Source of the DNA: Phycisphaerae bacterium
Lineage (GTDB): Bacteria > Planctomycetota > Phycisphaerae > Sedimentisphaerales > Anaerobacaceae
DNA length: 5,225 nucleotides
Assembly: GCA_030609625.1 (NCBI GenBank)
Contig: JAUWBX010000209.1
Coordinates: 1 to 5,225 of the forward strand
Direction of reading: 5' to 3'
Below are positions 1-5,225 of the stretch, piece by piece. The position numbers were made by a program, and so were the translations under genes. The notes below the pieces were generated by a model. The model saw nothing but the letters and a program-made list of their open reading frames with translations. It had not been told where the DNA came from and searched no databases. Position 1 is the first letter of the stretch. Every line of letters begins with the position of its first letter.

Positions 1-358
1 GCTCGGACTACTGGCGGACTCCCAATGTTCAGGGCGCATATAATATACCGATGTTCACCGGCATGTGGTGGGTCGATTCCTGGCCCCGGCATACGGACCC
101 ACCGGCGGATTACACCGGTGGCTCGCGGGGATCCACGGTACGGCCAACGTCGATGAGATGCAGCGTGTGTGCGTCGATAGGCATGGCGGATTCCAAAGCA
201 GCCTTTTCTGCGACTGGTCGGTGCGCAAGGTCGGCCTAAAAGAGTTGTGGACACTAAAGTGGAATCGCAGTTTCAACATAAATGGACCTTGGACCAAGGC
301 CGGGGGTGTCGCACCAGAAGACTGGCCACGATGGATGAGTAGATTTAAAGATTATTAG
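1..358 (+). pseudogene. 3' end of a type II secretion/pseudopilin-like H-x9-D protein, frame broken by a -1 shift
   Basis: Two consecutive + frames together give one recognisable C-terminus. The first, read from base 3, gives WRTPNVQGAYNIPMFTGMWW and then a DSWPRHTDPPADYTGG stretch. The second takes over near base 128 and gives GIHGTANVDEMQRVCVDRHG, then the CDWSVRKVGLKELWTLKW segment, and ends in SRFKDY before TAG at 356-358. The His at 182-184 and Asp at 212-214 fit the H-x9-D(G) motif of prepilin-type processing-associated proteins that are abundant in Planctomycetota. Members normally start with a prepilin signal helix, which lies outside the window. The frames join if one G is missing from the GGGG run at 127-130; adding it gives a continuous SRGIHGT reading. 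This could be a real inactivating mutation, a sequencing or assembly error, or less likely programmed slippage. The family is clear by pattern, but the biological role of these proteins is not well defined. Confidence 0.75.
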
Positions 359-386
359 TGGTGGATGTACGACAAAGGCAACAGAG

Positions 387-441
387 GTCAGACGACAGAC
401 GACAGATTCTGACTTCTGATTTCTTACTTCTGACTTCTGAT
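387..441. repeat. Heptanucleotide tandem repeat cluster
   Basis: Positions 407-441 are five consecutive 7-mers: TTCTGAC, TTCTGAT, TTCTTAC, TTCTGAC, TTCTGAT. A 16-bp unit (TTCTGACTTCTGATTT) is therefore repeated exactly at 407-422 and 428-443. Just upstream, 387-407 holds three 7-mers of opposite sense (GTCAGAC, GACAGAC, GACAGAT), so GTCAGA at 387-392 can pair with TCTGAC at 408-413. The cluster lies in the gap after the broken pseudopilin gene and before the terminators. Short tandem heptamers of this kind are known from cyanobacterial genomes; whether this is a family repeat here is inference. Confidence 0.75.
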
Positions 442-470
442 TTTTGGTTCCACCATCTAAAATTTTATGG

Positions 471-499
471 GCGCAATATTAAGGCTTTGCGCTCTTTTT
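471..499 (+). terminator. Rho-independent terminator candidate (first of two)
   Basis: GCGCAA at 471-476 pairs with TTGCGC at 487-492 across a 10-nt loop and is followed directly by TCTTTTT. The stem is short (6 bp) but GC-rich at its base. It lies about 110 bp after the pseudopilin stop codon and just before a second hairpin of the same design. Either or both could end that transcript. Confidence 0.55.
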
Positions 500-512
500 A
501 CTACTCTGATGT

Positions 513-538
513 AGCACCTTTTGTGGTGCTCTTTTTTT
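513..538 (+). terminator. Rho-independent terminator (second of two)
   Basis: AGCACC at 513-518 pairs perfectly with GGTGCT at 525-530 over a 6-nt loop (TTTTGT). It is followed by C and then seven T (532-538). This is a textbook intrinsic terminator on the + strand. It separates the pseudopilin-like gene from the propeller gene, so the two are probably not co-transcribed. Confidence 0.8.
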
Positions 539-636
539 ACCAAACCATGGCCGGCACAAACCACCACCTAAAACTCGAGAGTGGGGGTTGCCTTTCTCAG
601 AACAACCGGTAAGATGAATAGAACCATAATGGTCTT

Positions 637-640
637 GGAG
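637..640 (+). promoter_or_regulatory. Ribosome binding site deciding the start of the propeller gene
   Basis: GGAG at 637-640 lies 9 nt before ATG 650. The other in-frame starts (GTG 581, ATG 614, ATG 629) have weaker upstream purine tracts and would put extra residues before a clean signal peptide. No convincing sigma-70 promoter was found between the terminator at 538 and this site: CATAAT at 625-630 resembles a -10 box, but nothing at the right distance looks like a -35 box. Confidence 0.6.
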
Positions 641-649
641 AATCTAAAA

Positions 650-2122
650 ATGAGTAGAAACAAACATCTGTTATTGATAATCCTGGTTCAGTGGATAATC
701 GGTTCATTCTTCCCTGGGGTGCCGTCTTTTGCGAAAGAGTTCGGGTACATTAACATCGGTTCGGGCCGTGAGTTGTTTGTTGACTATTATCTTATCGACC
801 GTCTTGACGGTGCACATCTAATATTGCATCATCCACACGATGAAGGGCCGGTACTCAAATTCGAGCAGCCCTGGGAAGGACCTTTCTGCGGGTACTGCAC
901 CGTGATAAAGGACCAGGATAAGTACCGCTTCTACTATAGAGGACTACCCCAGGCCGGCAGAGACGGCAGCAGCCGGGAAGTCACTTGTTATGCCGAATCA
1001 CCGGATGGCATTCATATCACCAAGCCCCAGCTCAATCTGTTTACCCTGAATGATTCGAAATCAAACAACGTCATTCTGGCTAATGCTGCACCGGTCAACC
1101 ATAATTTCAGTCCTTTTCTCGATAGCAGACCGGGCGTACCAAAAAGCCGGCGTTTCAAGGCTCTGGGCGGCACAAGAAAGAGCGGCCTCATTGCCTATGT
1201 CTCCGCTGACGGTATCCACTGGAAAAAGCTCCGGGAAGAACCCGTTTTTACCAGGGGTATCTTTGATTCCCAGAATGTGGCCTTTTGGTCCGAAAGCGAG
1301 AAATGCTATCTCTGTTACTTTCGCACCTGGACCGATACGAACTATGGTGGCTTTCGCACTATCAGCCGAACCACGTCAAAGGATTTTTTGCATTGGAGTG
1401 AACCGGTCGAAATGACATTCGGTAACACACCTCTTGAACACCTCTATACAAACCAAACGCATCCTTACTTTCGCGCACCGCATATCTATATAGCCATTGC
1501 TGCCCGGTTTCTTCCTGGACGACAGGTTCTCAATGAAAAACAAGCCAAACAATTAAAGGTGAATCCCAGCTATTTCAAAGACTGTTCCGACGCTGTCTTA
1601 ATGACTTCACGCGGTGGTAATATTTACGACAGGACCTTTATGGAAGCATTTATCCGACCAGGCATCGGCCTGCAAAACTGGGGCTCCCGCTCCAACTATC
1701 CTGCTTTAAATATTGTTCAGACCGGGACTGCTGAAATGTCGATTTACGTCCAACACGACTACGCGCAGCCAACTGCACATCTACGCCGATACTCGCTGCG
1801 ACTTGATGGTTTTACTTCAATATATGCTCCTTATAATAGCGGCAGCATGACCACCAGGCCATTCATCTTCAAAGGCAGGACACTATTGCTTAACTTTGCC
1901 ACTTCTGCCCCAGGATACATAAAAGTTGAAATCCAAAATGCCGAGGGCAAACCCATTTCCGGCTATTCACTCAAAGACGCAGAAGAACTGATTGGCAACT
2001 ATATTGAGCATCCCGCCTCTTGGCGTCATGGAACTGATGTGAGTCCGCTTTCAGGCCGTCCGGTTCGACTTCATCTTGTTATGAAGGATGCGAATCTTTA
2101 TTCTCTGCAATTCCGACCATGA
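650..2122 (+). CDS. Exported beta-propeller protein, GH32/GH43-superfamily-like, substrate unknown
   Basis: The protein is 490 aa from ATG 650. Residues 1-25 form a signal peptide: a basic MSRNK start, a hydrophobic HLLLIILVQWIIGSFF core, and a likely cleavage after PSFA, so it acts outside the cytoplasm. The mature start carries the GSGRELFVDYYLID pattern, seen at the beginning of many planctomycete and verrucomicrobial glycosidase-like propellers. Blade-type repeats follow, ending in S-x-D-x-x-H-W-like turns: SPDGIHITKP (from about 117), SADGIHWKKL (185-194) and SKDFLHWSEP (243-252). The region after about residue 430 (GYIKVEIQNAEGKPISGYSL, then PVRLHLVMKDANLYSLQF) looks like a C-terminal beta-sandwich. 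Taken together this suggests a secreted carbohydrate-active or carbohydrate-binding protein. I cannot assign the catalytic acid residues or a substrate, so hydrolase activity is inference. It is preceded by terminators and followed by a separate promoter, so it is probably a single-gene unit. Confidence 0.75.
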   Translation: MSRNKHLLLIILVQWIIGSFFPGVPSFAKEFGYINIGSGRELFVDYYLIDRLDGAHLILHHPHDEGPVLKFEQPWEGPFCGYCTVIKDQDKYRFYYRGLPQAGRDGSSREVTCYAESPDGIHITKPQLNLFTLNDSKSNNVILANAAPVNHNFSPFLDSRPGVPKSRRFKALGGTRKSGLIAYVSADGIHWKKLREEPVFTRGIFDSQNVAFWSESEKCYLCYFRTWTDTNYGGFRTISRTTSKDFLHWSEPVEMTFGNTPLEHLYTNQTHPYFRAPHIYIAIAARFLPGRQVLNEKQAKQLKVNPSYFKDCSDAVLMTSRGGNIYDRTFMEAFIRPGIGLQNWGSRSNYPALNIVQTGTAEMSIYVQHDYAQPTAHLRRYSLRLDGFTSIYAPYNSGSMTTRPFIFKGRTLLLNFATSAPGYIKVEIQNAEGKPISGYSLKDAEELIGNYIEHPASWRHGTDVSPLSGRPVRLHLVMKDANLYSLQFRP

Positions 2123-2210
2123 GCGAAAAACTAATGTGTCTCATCTTGAAGGGACAAAGGCAAAAGAAAAGTCCCATACGTAAAAAGTTAAAAAATCTTG
2201 CCTGAAAACC

Positions 2211-2239
2211 TTGACTTACTAAGCTTATTGGAATATAAT
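2211..2239 (+). promoter_or_regulatory. Sigma-70-type promoter for the M14 gene pair
   Basis: TTGACT at 2211-2216 (5 of 6 consensus) and TATAAT at 2234-2239 (6 of 6) are separated by exactly 17 bp. Transcription would begin near 2246, giving a leader of about 125 nt before ATG 2372. It is the only near-consensus promoter I see in the window and lies in the gap between the propeller gene and the first M14 gene. Confidence 0.8.
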
Positions 2240-2245
2240 TATGAG

Positions 2246-2371
2246 AAGTAAGCTCGACAGTTTAGCCATGCAGGTTTTACAGCGCCATAGGGCGTCCTGT
2301 GGAGTGAAAACCGCCCGTAAGGCTGTTTTGGTTCGGAGAAATTGAAGAGAAGTTTCATAGGGGATGATGGA
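2246..2371 (+). other. Structured 5' leader with two hairpins and a competing pairing
   Basis: Downstream of the promoter, ACAG+CGCC (2279-2286) pairs with GGCG+CTGT (2291-2294 and 2297-2300, with a 2-nt bulge) around an ATAG loop. A second hairpin joins AAAAC and GCC (2307-2311, 2313-2315) to GGC and GTTTT (2321-2323, 2325-2329) around a CGTAA loop with one internal mismatch. GGGCG at 2290-2294 can instead pair with CGCCC at 2312-2316, which would break both hairpins. I do not recognise a named riboswitch. There is no T-tract after the second hairpin, so if it regulates it would more likely act on translation or RNA stability. The two-state reading is inference. Confidence 0.4.
2359..2363 (+). 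promoter_or_regulatory. Ribosome binding site deciding the start of the first M14 gene
   Basis: AGGGG at 2359-2363 lies 8 nt before ATG 2372. This favours ATG 2372 over TTG 2342, which has GGAGA only 2 nt ahead of it and would prepend ten polar residues to the signal peptide. Confidence 0.6.
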
Positions 2372-4180
2372 ATGTCCTTAAAAGTCATTCAACTAAGAAC
2401 AAAACCATATTGGTTTTCATTGATAACAATAAGTCTATTGGCGATACAGGTAGGAGCTGCCCGGCCTGCAACGTATTACGATTACAAATCTCTGAGGAAA
2501 CGTCTTGTATCTCTCGCCAGGCAAGAGCCTAATCTTGTGCGAGTTGATAGCATAGCCCAGTCAATAGACAAGCGGAAGGTCTGGGTGGTGGAGGTCGGTA
2601 AGTGCACCCCGTTAGAAGTAAGGGGTCAACTTTTAACGGGGTGCACCGAAGGCGACCGCAAAACTCGTCCCGCCGTGTTGGTCACCGCAGGTATAGAGGG
2701 TAACGACCTGATAGGATGTTCAATAGCTGTATCCTGGCTCGAACGATTGATAAAGCAATACCGGACAGATGCCCAAATCACCGAACTTCTGGAGACAACG
2801 ACAATTTATGTTGTCCCACGCCTTAATCCGGATGCGGCGGAGCATTTCTTCACCCGCCCGAAACTCGAAACCAGTTTAAACAACAAACCTGCCGATGACG
2901 ACCATGATGGGCTGGTGGATGAAGATGGGCCTGAAGACCTTAACGGAGATGGCCTTATCACGTGGATGAGGGTCGAGGATAAGGACGGTAACTATCTTCT
3001 CGACCCTGTGGACAAGCGCCTGCTCCTGAAAGCCGATTATCTCAAAGGTGAAGTGGGTGCGTGGCGTTACCTGACAGAGGGAATCGATAATGACCATGAC
3101 GAGGTGTGGAATGAAGACGGTCGAGGTGGTGTTAACTTCAATCGCAATTTTCCATACAATTACAAATTCTTTGCCCCGGATGCAGGCATACACCAGGTTA
3201 GTGAAGCCCAAACGCGCGGGCTTGCTGAATTCATCATTGAGCACCCCAATATTGGGATTGTTATTACCTATGGCGCCGCTGATAATCTTCTGAAAACCCC
3301 TGCGGGCGCACCTGCCCCTGGTCGCCGAAAACCAATGACCGCGATTGATAAGGAAGACCTGGGCTATTACAGGGTAATGGGCGAGCTCTATCGAGAAGCA
3401 ATTGGATTGAGCAAAGAGCTTGAGAGTACATCTGAGCCCGGCACGTTCAGCGACTGGATGTACTTCCACCGGGGTCGATTATCACTTGCATCTCGGCCCT
3501 GGAGTCCGGCGATTGCTGTGGAGCTTTCAAAGTCTGCCGAAAAAGACGAGAATGCCAGGCAAGAGAAAGCAGAAGACAATGAAGCAAGCAACGAAAGTGC
3601 GGACTCTAAAAAAGATAAAAATAAGCGCAATGAAAAGAAACGCCGGGAGTTGAATTGGTTTGATAAACATGCGCCCGAGGCATTCATCCAATGGCAGCCG
3701 ATAGACCATCCTGATTTTCCGGGCCAAAGGGTGGAGGTCGGTGGGTACGCTCCTTTCTCACTCACTAATCCACCCGCAAGTATGGTCGAAGAAATTGTTG
3801 GTAAGCACACTGATTTCCTGACGACAGTTGCGCAGCGTCTTGGGCGTATCGGCATTCGCAAGATTAAAACTCAGCACATGGGCCAGGAGATATATGATAT
3901 CGAGATTCAAGTGGAAAACACCGGTTTTTTGCCCACCTCGCTGGTACAAGGTCAAACAACACGGGAAATTTATCCGACACGGTTGGTCATGGAGCTGGAC
4001 GACGAGTTTTTCCTTTCCGGGGCCAGGATTACCACTCTGCCTACGTTACCGGGAAGTGGTGGTATGGTAGAAACACGTTATATAATCTACGCCCCCGGTC
4101 GCAAAAAAATCGATTTTACAATTGTTTCAATGTTGGCCGGGCAGGTCGAGGGAACTATTGAGTTGTTGAAAAACAAATAG
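2372..4180 (+). CDS. Exported M14-family carboxypeptidase homologue, probably catalytically inactive
   Basis: The protein is 602 aa with a signal peptide at about residues 1-29 (hydrophobic WFSLITISLLAIQVGA, cleavage near GAA). An M14 fold is shown by YDYKSLRKRLVSLARQEPN at the start, the strand leading to AGIEGND, IYVVPRLNPDAAEHFF, and GVNFNRNFPYNYKF with the substrate-carboxylate pair N257-R258. Against the downstream paralogue, the HxxE zinc motif is E109-G-N-D112 and the third ligand His is Y300 (ITYGAADNLLKTP against SYHNAGGMILRTP). The usual TELW catalytic Glu seems to be R375 (ASRPW). Three acidic calcium-type loops start at D175, D189 and D239. Residues 78-92 are encoded by a palindromic element. 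A Lys/Glu/Asp-rich linker spans about 385-428, before a C-terminal beta domain (WFDKHAPEAFIQW onward). It is probably an extracytoplasmic binding or regulatory pseudoenzyme working with the next gene, 41 bp downstream. The fold assignment is firm; loss of activity is inferred from residues. Confidence 0.85.
   Translation: MSLKVIQLRTKPYWFSLITISLLAIQVGAARPATYYDYKSLRKRLVSLARQEPNLVRVDSIAQSIDKRKVWVVEVGKCTPLEVRGQLLTGCTEGDRKTRPAVLVTAGIEGNDLIGCSIAVSWLERLIKQYRTDAQITELLETTTIYVVPRLNPDAAEHFFTRPKLETSLNNKPADDDHDGLVDEDGPEDLNGDGLITWMRVEDKDGNYLLDPVDKRLLLKADYLKGEVGAWRYLTEGIDNDHDEVWNEDGRGGVNFNRNFPYNYKFFAPDAGIHQVSEAQTRGLAEFIIEHPNIGIVITYGAADNLLKTPAGAPAPGRRKPMTAIDKEDLGYYRVMGELYREAIGLSKELESTSEPGTFSDWMYFHRGRLSLASRPWSPAIAVELSKSAEKDENARQEKAEDNEASNESADSKKDKNKRNEKKRRELNWFDKHAPEAFIQWQPIDHPDFPGQRVEVGGYAPFSLTNPPASMVEEIVGKHTDFLTTVAQRLGRIGIRKIKTQHMGQEIYDIEIQVENTGFLPTSLVQGQTTREIYPTRLVMELDDEFFLSGARITTLPTLPGSGGMVETRYIIYAPGRKKIDFTIVSMLAGQVEGTIELLKNK
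2602..2646. repeat. 45-bp in-frame palindromic element inside the M14 gene
   Basis: The left arm at 2602-2619 (GTGCACCCCGTTAGAAGT) and the right arm at 2629-2646 (ACTTTTAACGGGGTGCAC) are reverse complements over 18 bp with a single difference, which is a G-U pair in RNA. They flank a 9-nt loop. The element is 45 nt long, a multiple of three, and adds residues 78-92 (CTPLEVRGQLLTGCT) without disturbing the frame. The downstream paralogue has no matching segment between its EV strand and its RK(P) motif. This resembles the coding palindromic elements of Rickettsia in form and behaviour. The family identity is unknown, and no second copy was seen in the window. Confidence 0.85.
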
Positions 4181-4207
4181 AATAACAATGGATGACTTTC
4201 ATGATTT

Positions 4208-4213
4208 GGAAGG
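4208..4213 (+). promoter_or_regulatory. Ribosome binding site deciding the start of the second M14 gene
   Basis: GGAAGG at 4208-4213 is 8 nt before ATG 4222. In-frame ATGs at 4192 and 4201 lack comparable spacing, and the one at 4201 sits ahead of this site. Starting at 4222 also gives a regular signal peptide. Confidence 0.7.
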
Positions 4214-4221
4214 TCTTTATT

Positions 4222-5225
4222 ATGAAGCAGGGACCGAAGATTAGGACTTATATCACTGTTTTGGTTTCTTTATATCTTGTTTCAGCGCCGGCCATAACAA
4301 CCGGTGCGAAAATACCTAAACGAAAACCAAAGGCGAGCAATCCGGCTGCCCATTCGTTCCCTGCATTGGGGGCTTCAGATGAACGAAAAGTAGAGGTGGC
4401 ATGGAACCGATTCTATGACCATGCGGGTCTGGGAAGTATTCTCGCTCGGCTGCACAAATCCTTCCCCGAGCTCACTCGACTCTATTCTATTGGAAAATCA
4501 TCCCAGGGACGAGATATCTGGTGTATAGAGGTTACAGCACGCAATGTTGGCGACCCTGACCGTAAGCCGGGAATGTACATTGACGGGAATATTCATGGTA
4601 ACGAGGTCCAGACAGGTGAGACGGTAGCCTATACAGCCTGGTACCTTTGCCATCAATATGGACGGCTTGAAAAGGTAACTGCTTTACTCGACAACCGCGT
4701 TTTTTATCTCGTTCCGACGATAAATCCCGATGCTCGCGATTTTTGGTTTCACGCTGCGTATTCGTCGCGCTCGTCTCGTACAGGTCTTGAGCCTGTGGAC
4801 AACGACCGGGATGGCCTTGCGGACGAAGATGACTATGACGACCTCAACGATGACGGCTTTATCACACAGATGCGTATCAAAGACCCTCTCGGCCGGTATA
4901 AGCCGCACCCTGATTACCCCGAATACCTTATGGTCAGGGTCAAGCCGGATGAGCGGGGCCAGTACAGCTTGCTGGGCGCCGAAGGAATTGACAATGATGG
5001 GGATGGCCGTATCAACGAAGATGGCCGCGGCGGTTATGACATGAATCGGAACTGGGCTTACGATTGGCAGCCGAACTATATTCAATATGGTGCGAGGGAT
5101 TATCCGTTCTCTCAGCCTGAGACTCGTGCGGTGTCCGAGTTCGTCCTGGCCCATCCTAATATTGCGGCAGCGCAGTCATATCATAATGCCGGCGGGATGA
5201 TCCTGCGAACCCCGGGCCGAGAAGG
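4222..5225 (+). CDS. Exported M14 zinc carboxypeptidase, active-site residues intact, 3' end outside window
   Basis: 334 complete codons are visible and the frame is still open at the window edge. Residues 1-29 are a signal peptide (MKQGPKIRTY, a hydrophobic ITVLVSLYLVSAPA stretch, then TTGA). The M14 catalytic domain follows: SIGKSSQGRDIWCIEV, the zinc motif H125-G-N-E128 in DGNIHGNEVQ, FYLVPTINPDARDFWF, substrate-binding N275-R276 in DMNRNWAYDW, and the third zinc ligand H321 in QSYHNAGGMILRTP. The catalytic Glu would lie beyond the edge. Between HxxE and NR is an insert with three DxDxDG-type loops (starting at D193, D207 and D257), likely calcium sites that stabilise an exported enzyme. 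It should cleave C-terminal residues or short peptides outside the cytoplasm; which subfamily or specificity cannot be told. It follows the inactive-looking paralogue by 41 bp with no terminator between, so they are probably one operon under the promoter at 2211. Confidence 0.9.
   Translation, partial: MKQGPKIRTYITVLVSLYLVSAPAITTGAKIPKRKPKASNPAAHSFPALGASDERKVEVAWNRFYDHAGLGSILARLHKSFPELTRLYSIGKSSQGRDIWCIEVTARNVGDPDRKPGMYIDGNIHGNEVQTGETVAYTAWYLCHQYGRLEKVTALLDNRVFYLVPTINPDARDFWFHAAYSSRSSRTGLEPVDNDRDGLADEDDYDDLNDDGFITQMRIKDPLGRYKPHPDYPEYLMVRVKPDERGQYSLLGAEGIDNDGDGRINEDGRGGYDMNRNWAYDWQPNYIQYGARDYPFSQPETRAVSEFVLAHPNIAAAQSYHNAGGMILRTPGRE

Noticed and set aside
371..381. GACAAAGGCAA shared with 2153-2163
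   Set aside because: An 11-bp match between two intergenic stretches without further similarity; it may be chance and gives no defined element.
358..612. 84-codon + frame across the gap after the pseudopilin-like gene
   Set aside because: It runs through the heptamer repeat and both terminators and encodes low-complexity sequence, so it is not a plausible gene.
809..815. GGTGCAC resembling the end of the 45-bp palindrome
   Set aside because: Only the hexamer GTGCAC core matches; the adjoining CCCCGTTA part is absent, so it is not a second copy.
2151..2175. GGGAC/GTCCC inverted repeat after the propeller gene as a terminator
   Set aside because: The stem is only 5 bp with a 15-nt loop and no T-tract follows.
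2268..2345. 25-codon leader ORF (ATG 2268 to TGA 2343-2345), basic product
   Set aside because: There is no Shine-Dalgarno sequence in front of it, and its coding appearance follows from the paired leader sequence. A leader peptide cannot be excluded but is not supported.
2876..3469. Long open frame on the - strand opposite the first M14 gene (also 3388-3861 and 3527-3727)
   Set aside because: It is fully contained within a well-supported + strand gene, has no recognisable motif, and is explained by codon composition of the sense gene.
4684..5154. Open frame of 156 codons on the - strand opposite the second M14 gene
   Set aside because: It is the antisense reflection of the acidic Asp/Gly-rich calcium loops (valine/isoleucine-rich product), with no start signal of its own.

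Overview
The window looks like chromosomal DNA from a Planctomycetota bacterium, most likely class Phycisphaerae. This is inferred from protein style, not from a marker gene. Three things point there: the tail of a pseudopilin-like protein with an H-x9-D motif ending in a WTKAGGVAPEDWP-type C-terminus, an exported beta-propeller protein of the 'RELFVDxYLID' type, and tandem exported M14 carboxypeptidases with calcium-loop inserts. All recognisable genes lie on the + strand.

Layout. (1) Positions 1-358 hold the 3' end of a type II secretion/pseudopilin-like gene. Its reading frame is broken by an apparent -1 shift near a GGGG run at 127-130. (2) Positions 359-649 are non-coding. They contain a heptanucleotide repeat cluster (387-441), two tandem hairpin/T-tract terminators (471-499 and 513-538) and the ribosome binding site of the next gene. 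(3) Positions 650-2122 encode a secreted beta-propeller protein resembling the GH32/GH43 glycosidase superfamily. (4) Positions 2123-2371 carry a near-consensus sigma-70 promoter (TTGACT-17-TATAAT) and a leader with two hairpins that can pair in competing ways. (5) Positions 2372-4180 encode a secreted M14-fold protein whose zinc ligands appear to be replaced. (6) From 4222 to the window end is a second M14 carboxypeptidase with an intact HxxE...H set, cut off by the window edge.

The two M14 genes are 41 bp apart and probably co-transcribed from the promoter at 2211. They share an unusual insert of three acidic DxDxDG-type loops between the HxxE and NR motifs. The first looks like a catalytically dead paralogue of the second. 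They are therefore best read as an exported pseudoenzyme/enzyme pair, perhaps used with surface or periplasmic protein degradation; the propeller protein upstream has its own transcription unit.

The most striking item is a 45-bp near-perfect palindrome (2602-2646) inside the first M14 gene. It adds exactly 15 codons in frame at a point where the neighbouring paralogue has no counterpart. It behaves like the protein-coding palindromic elements known from Rickettsia, but its sequence family is not one I can name.
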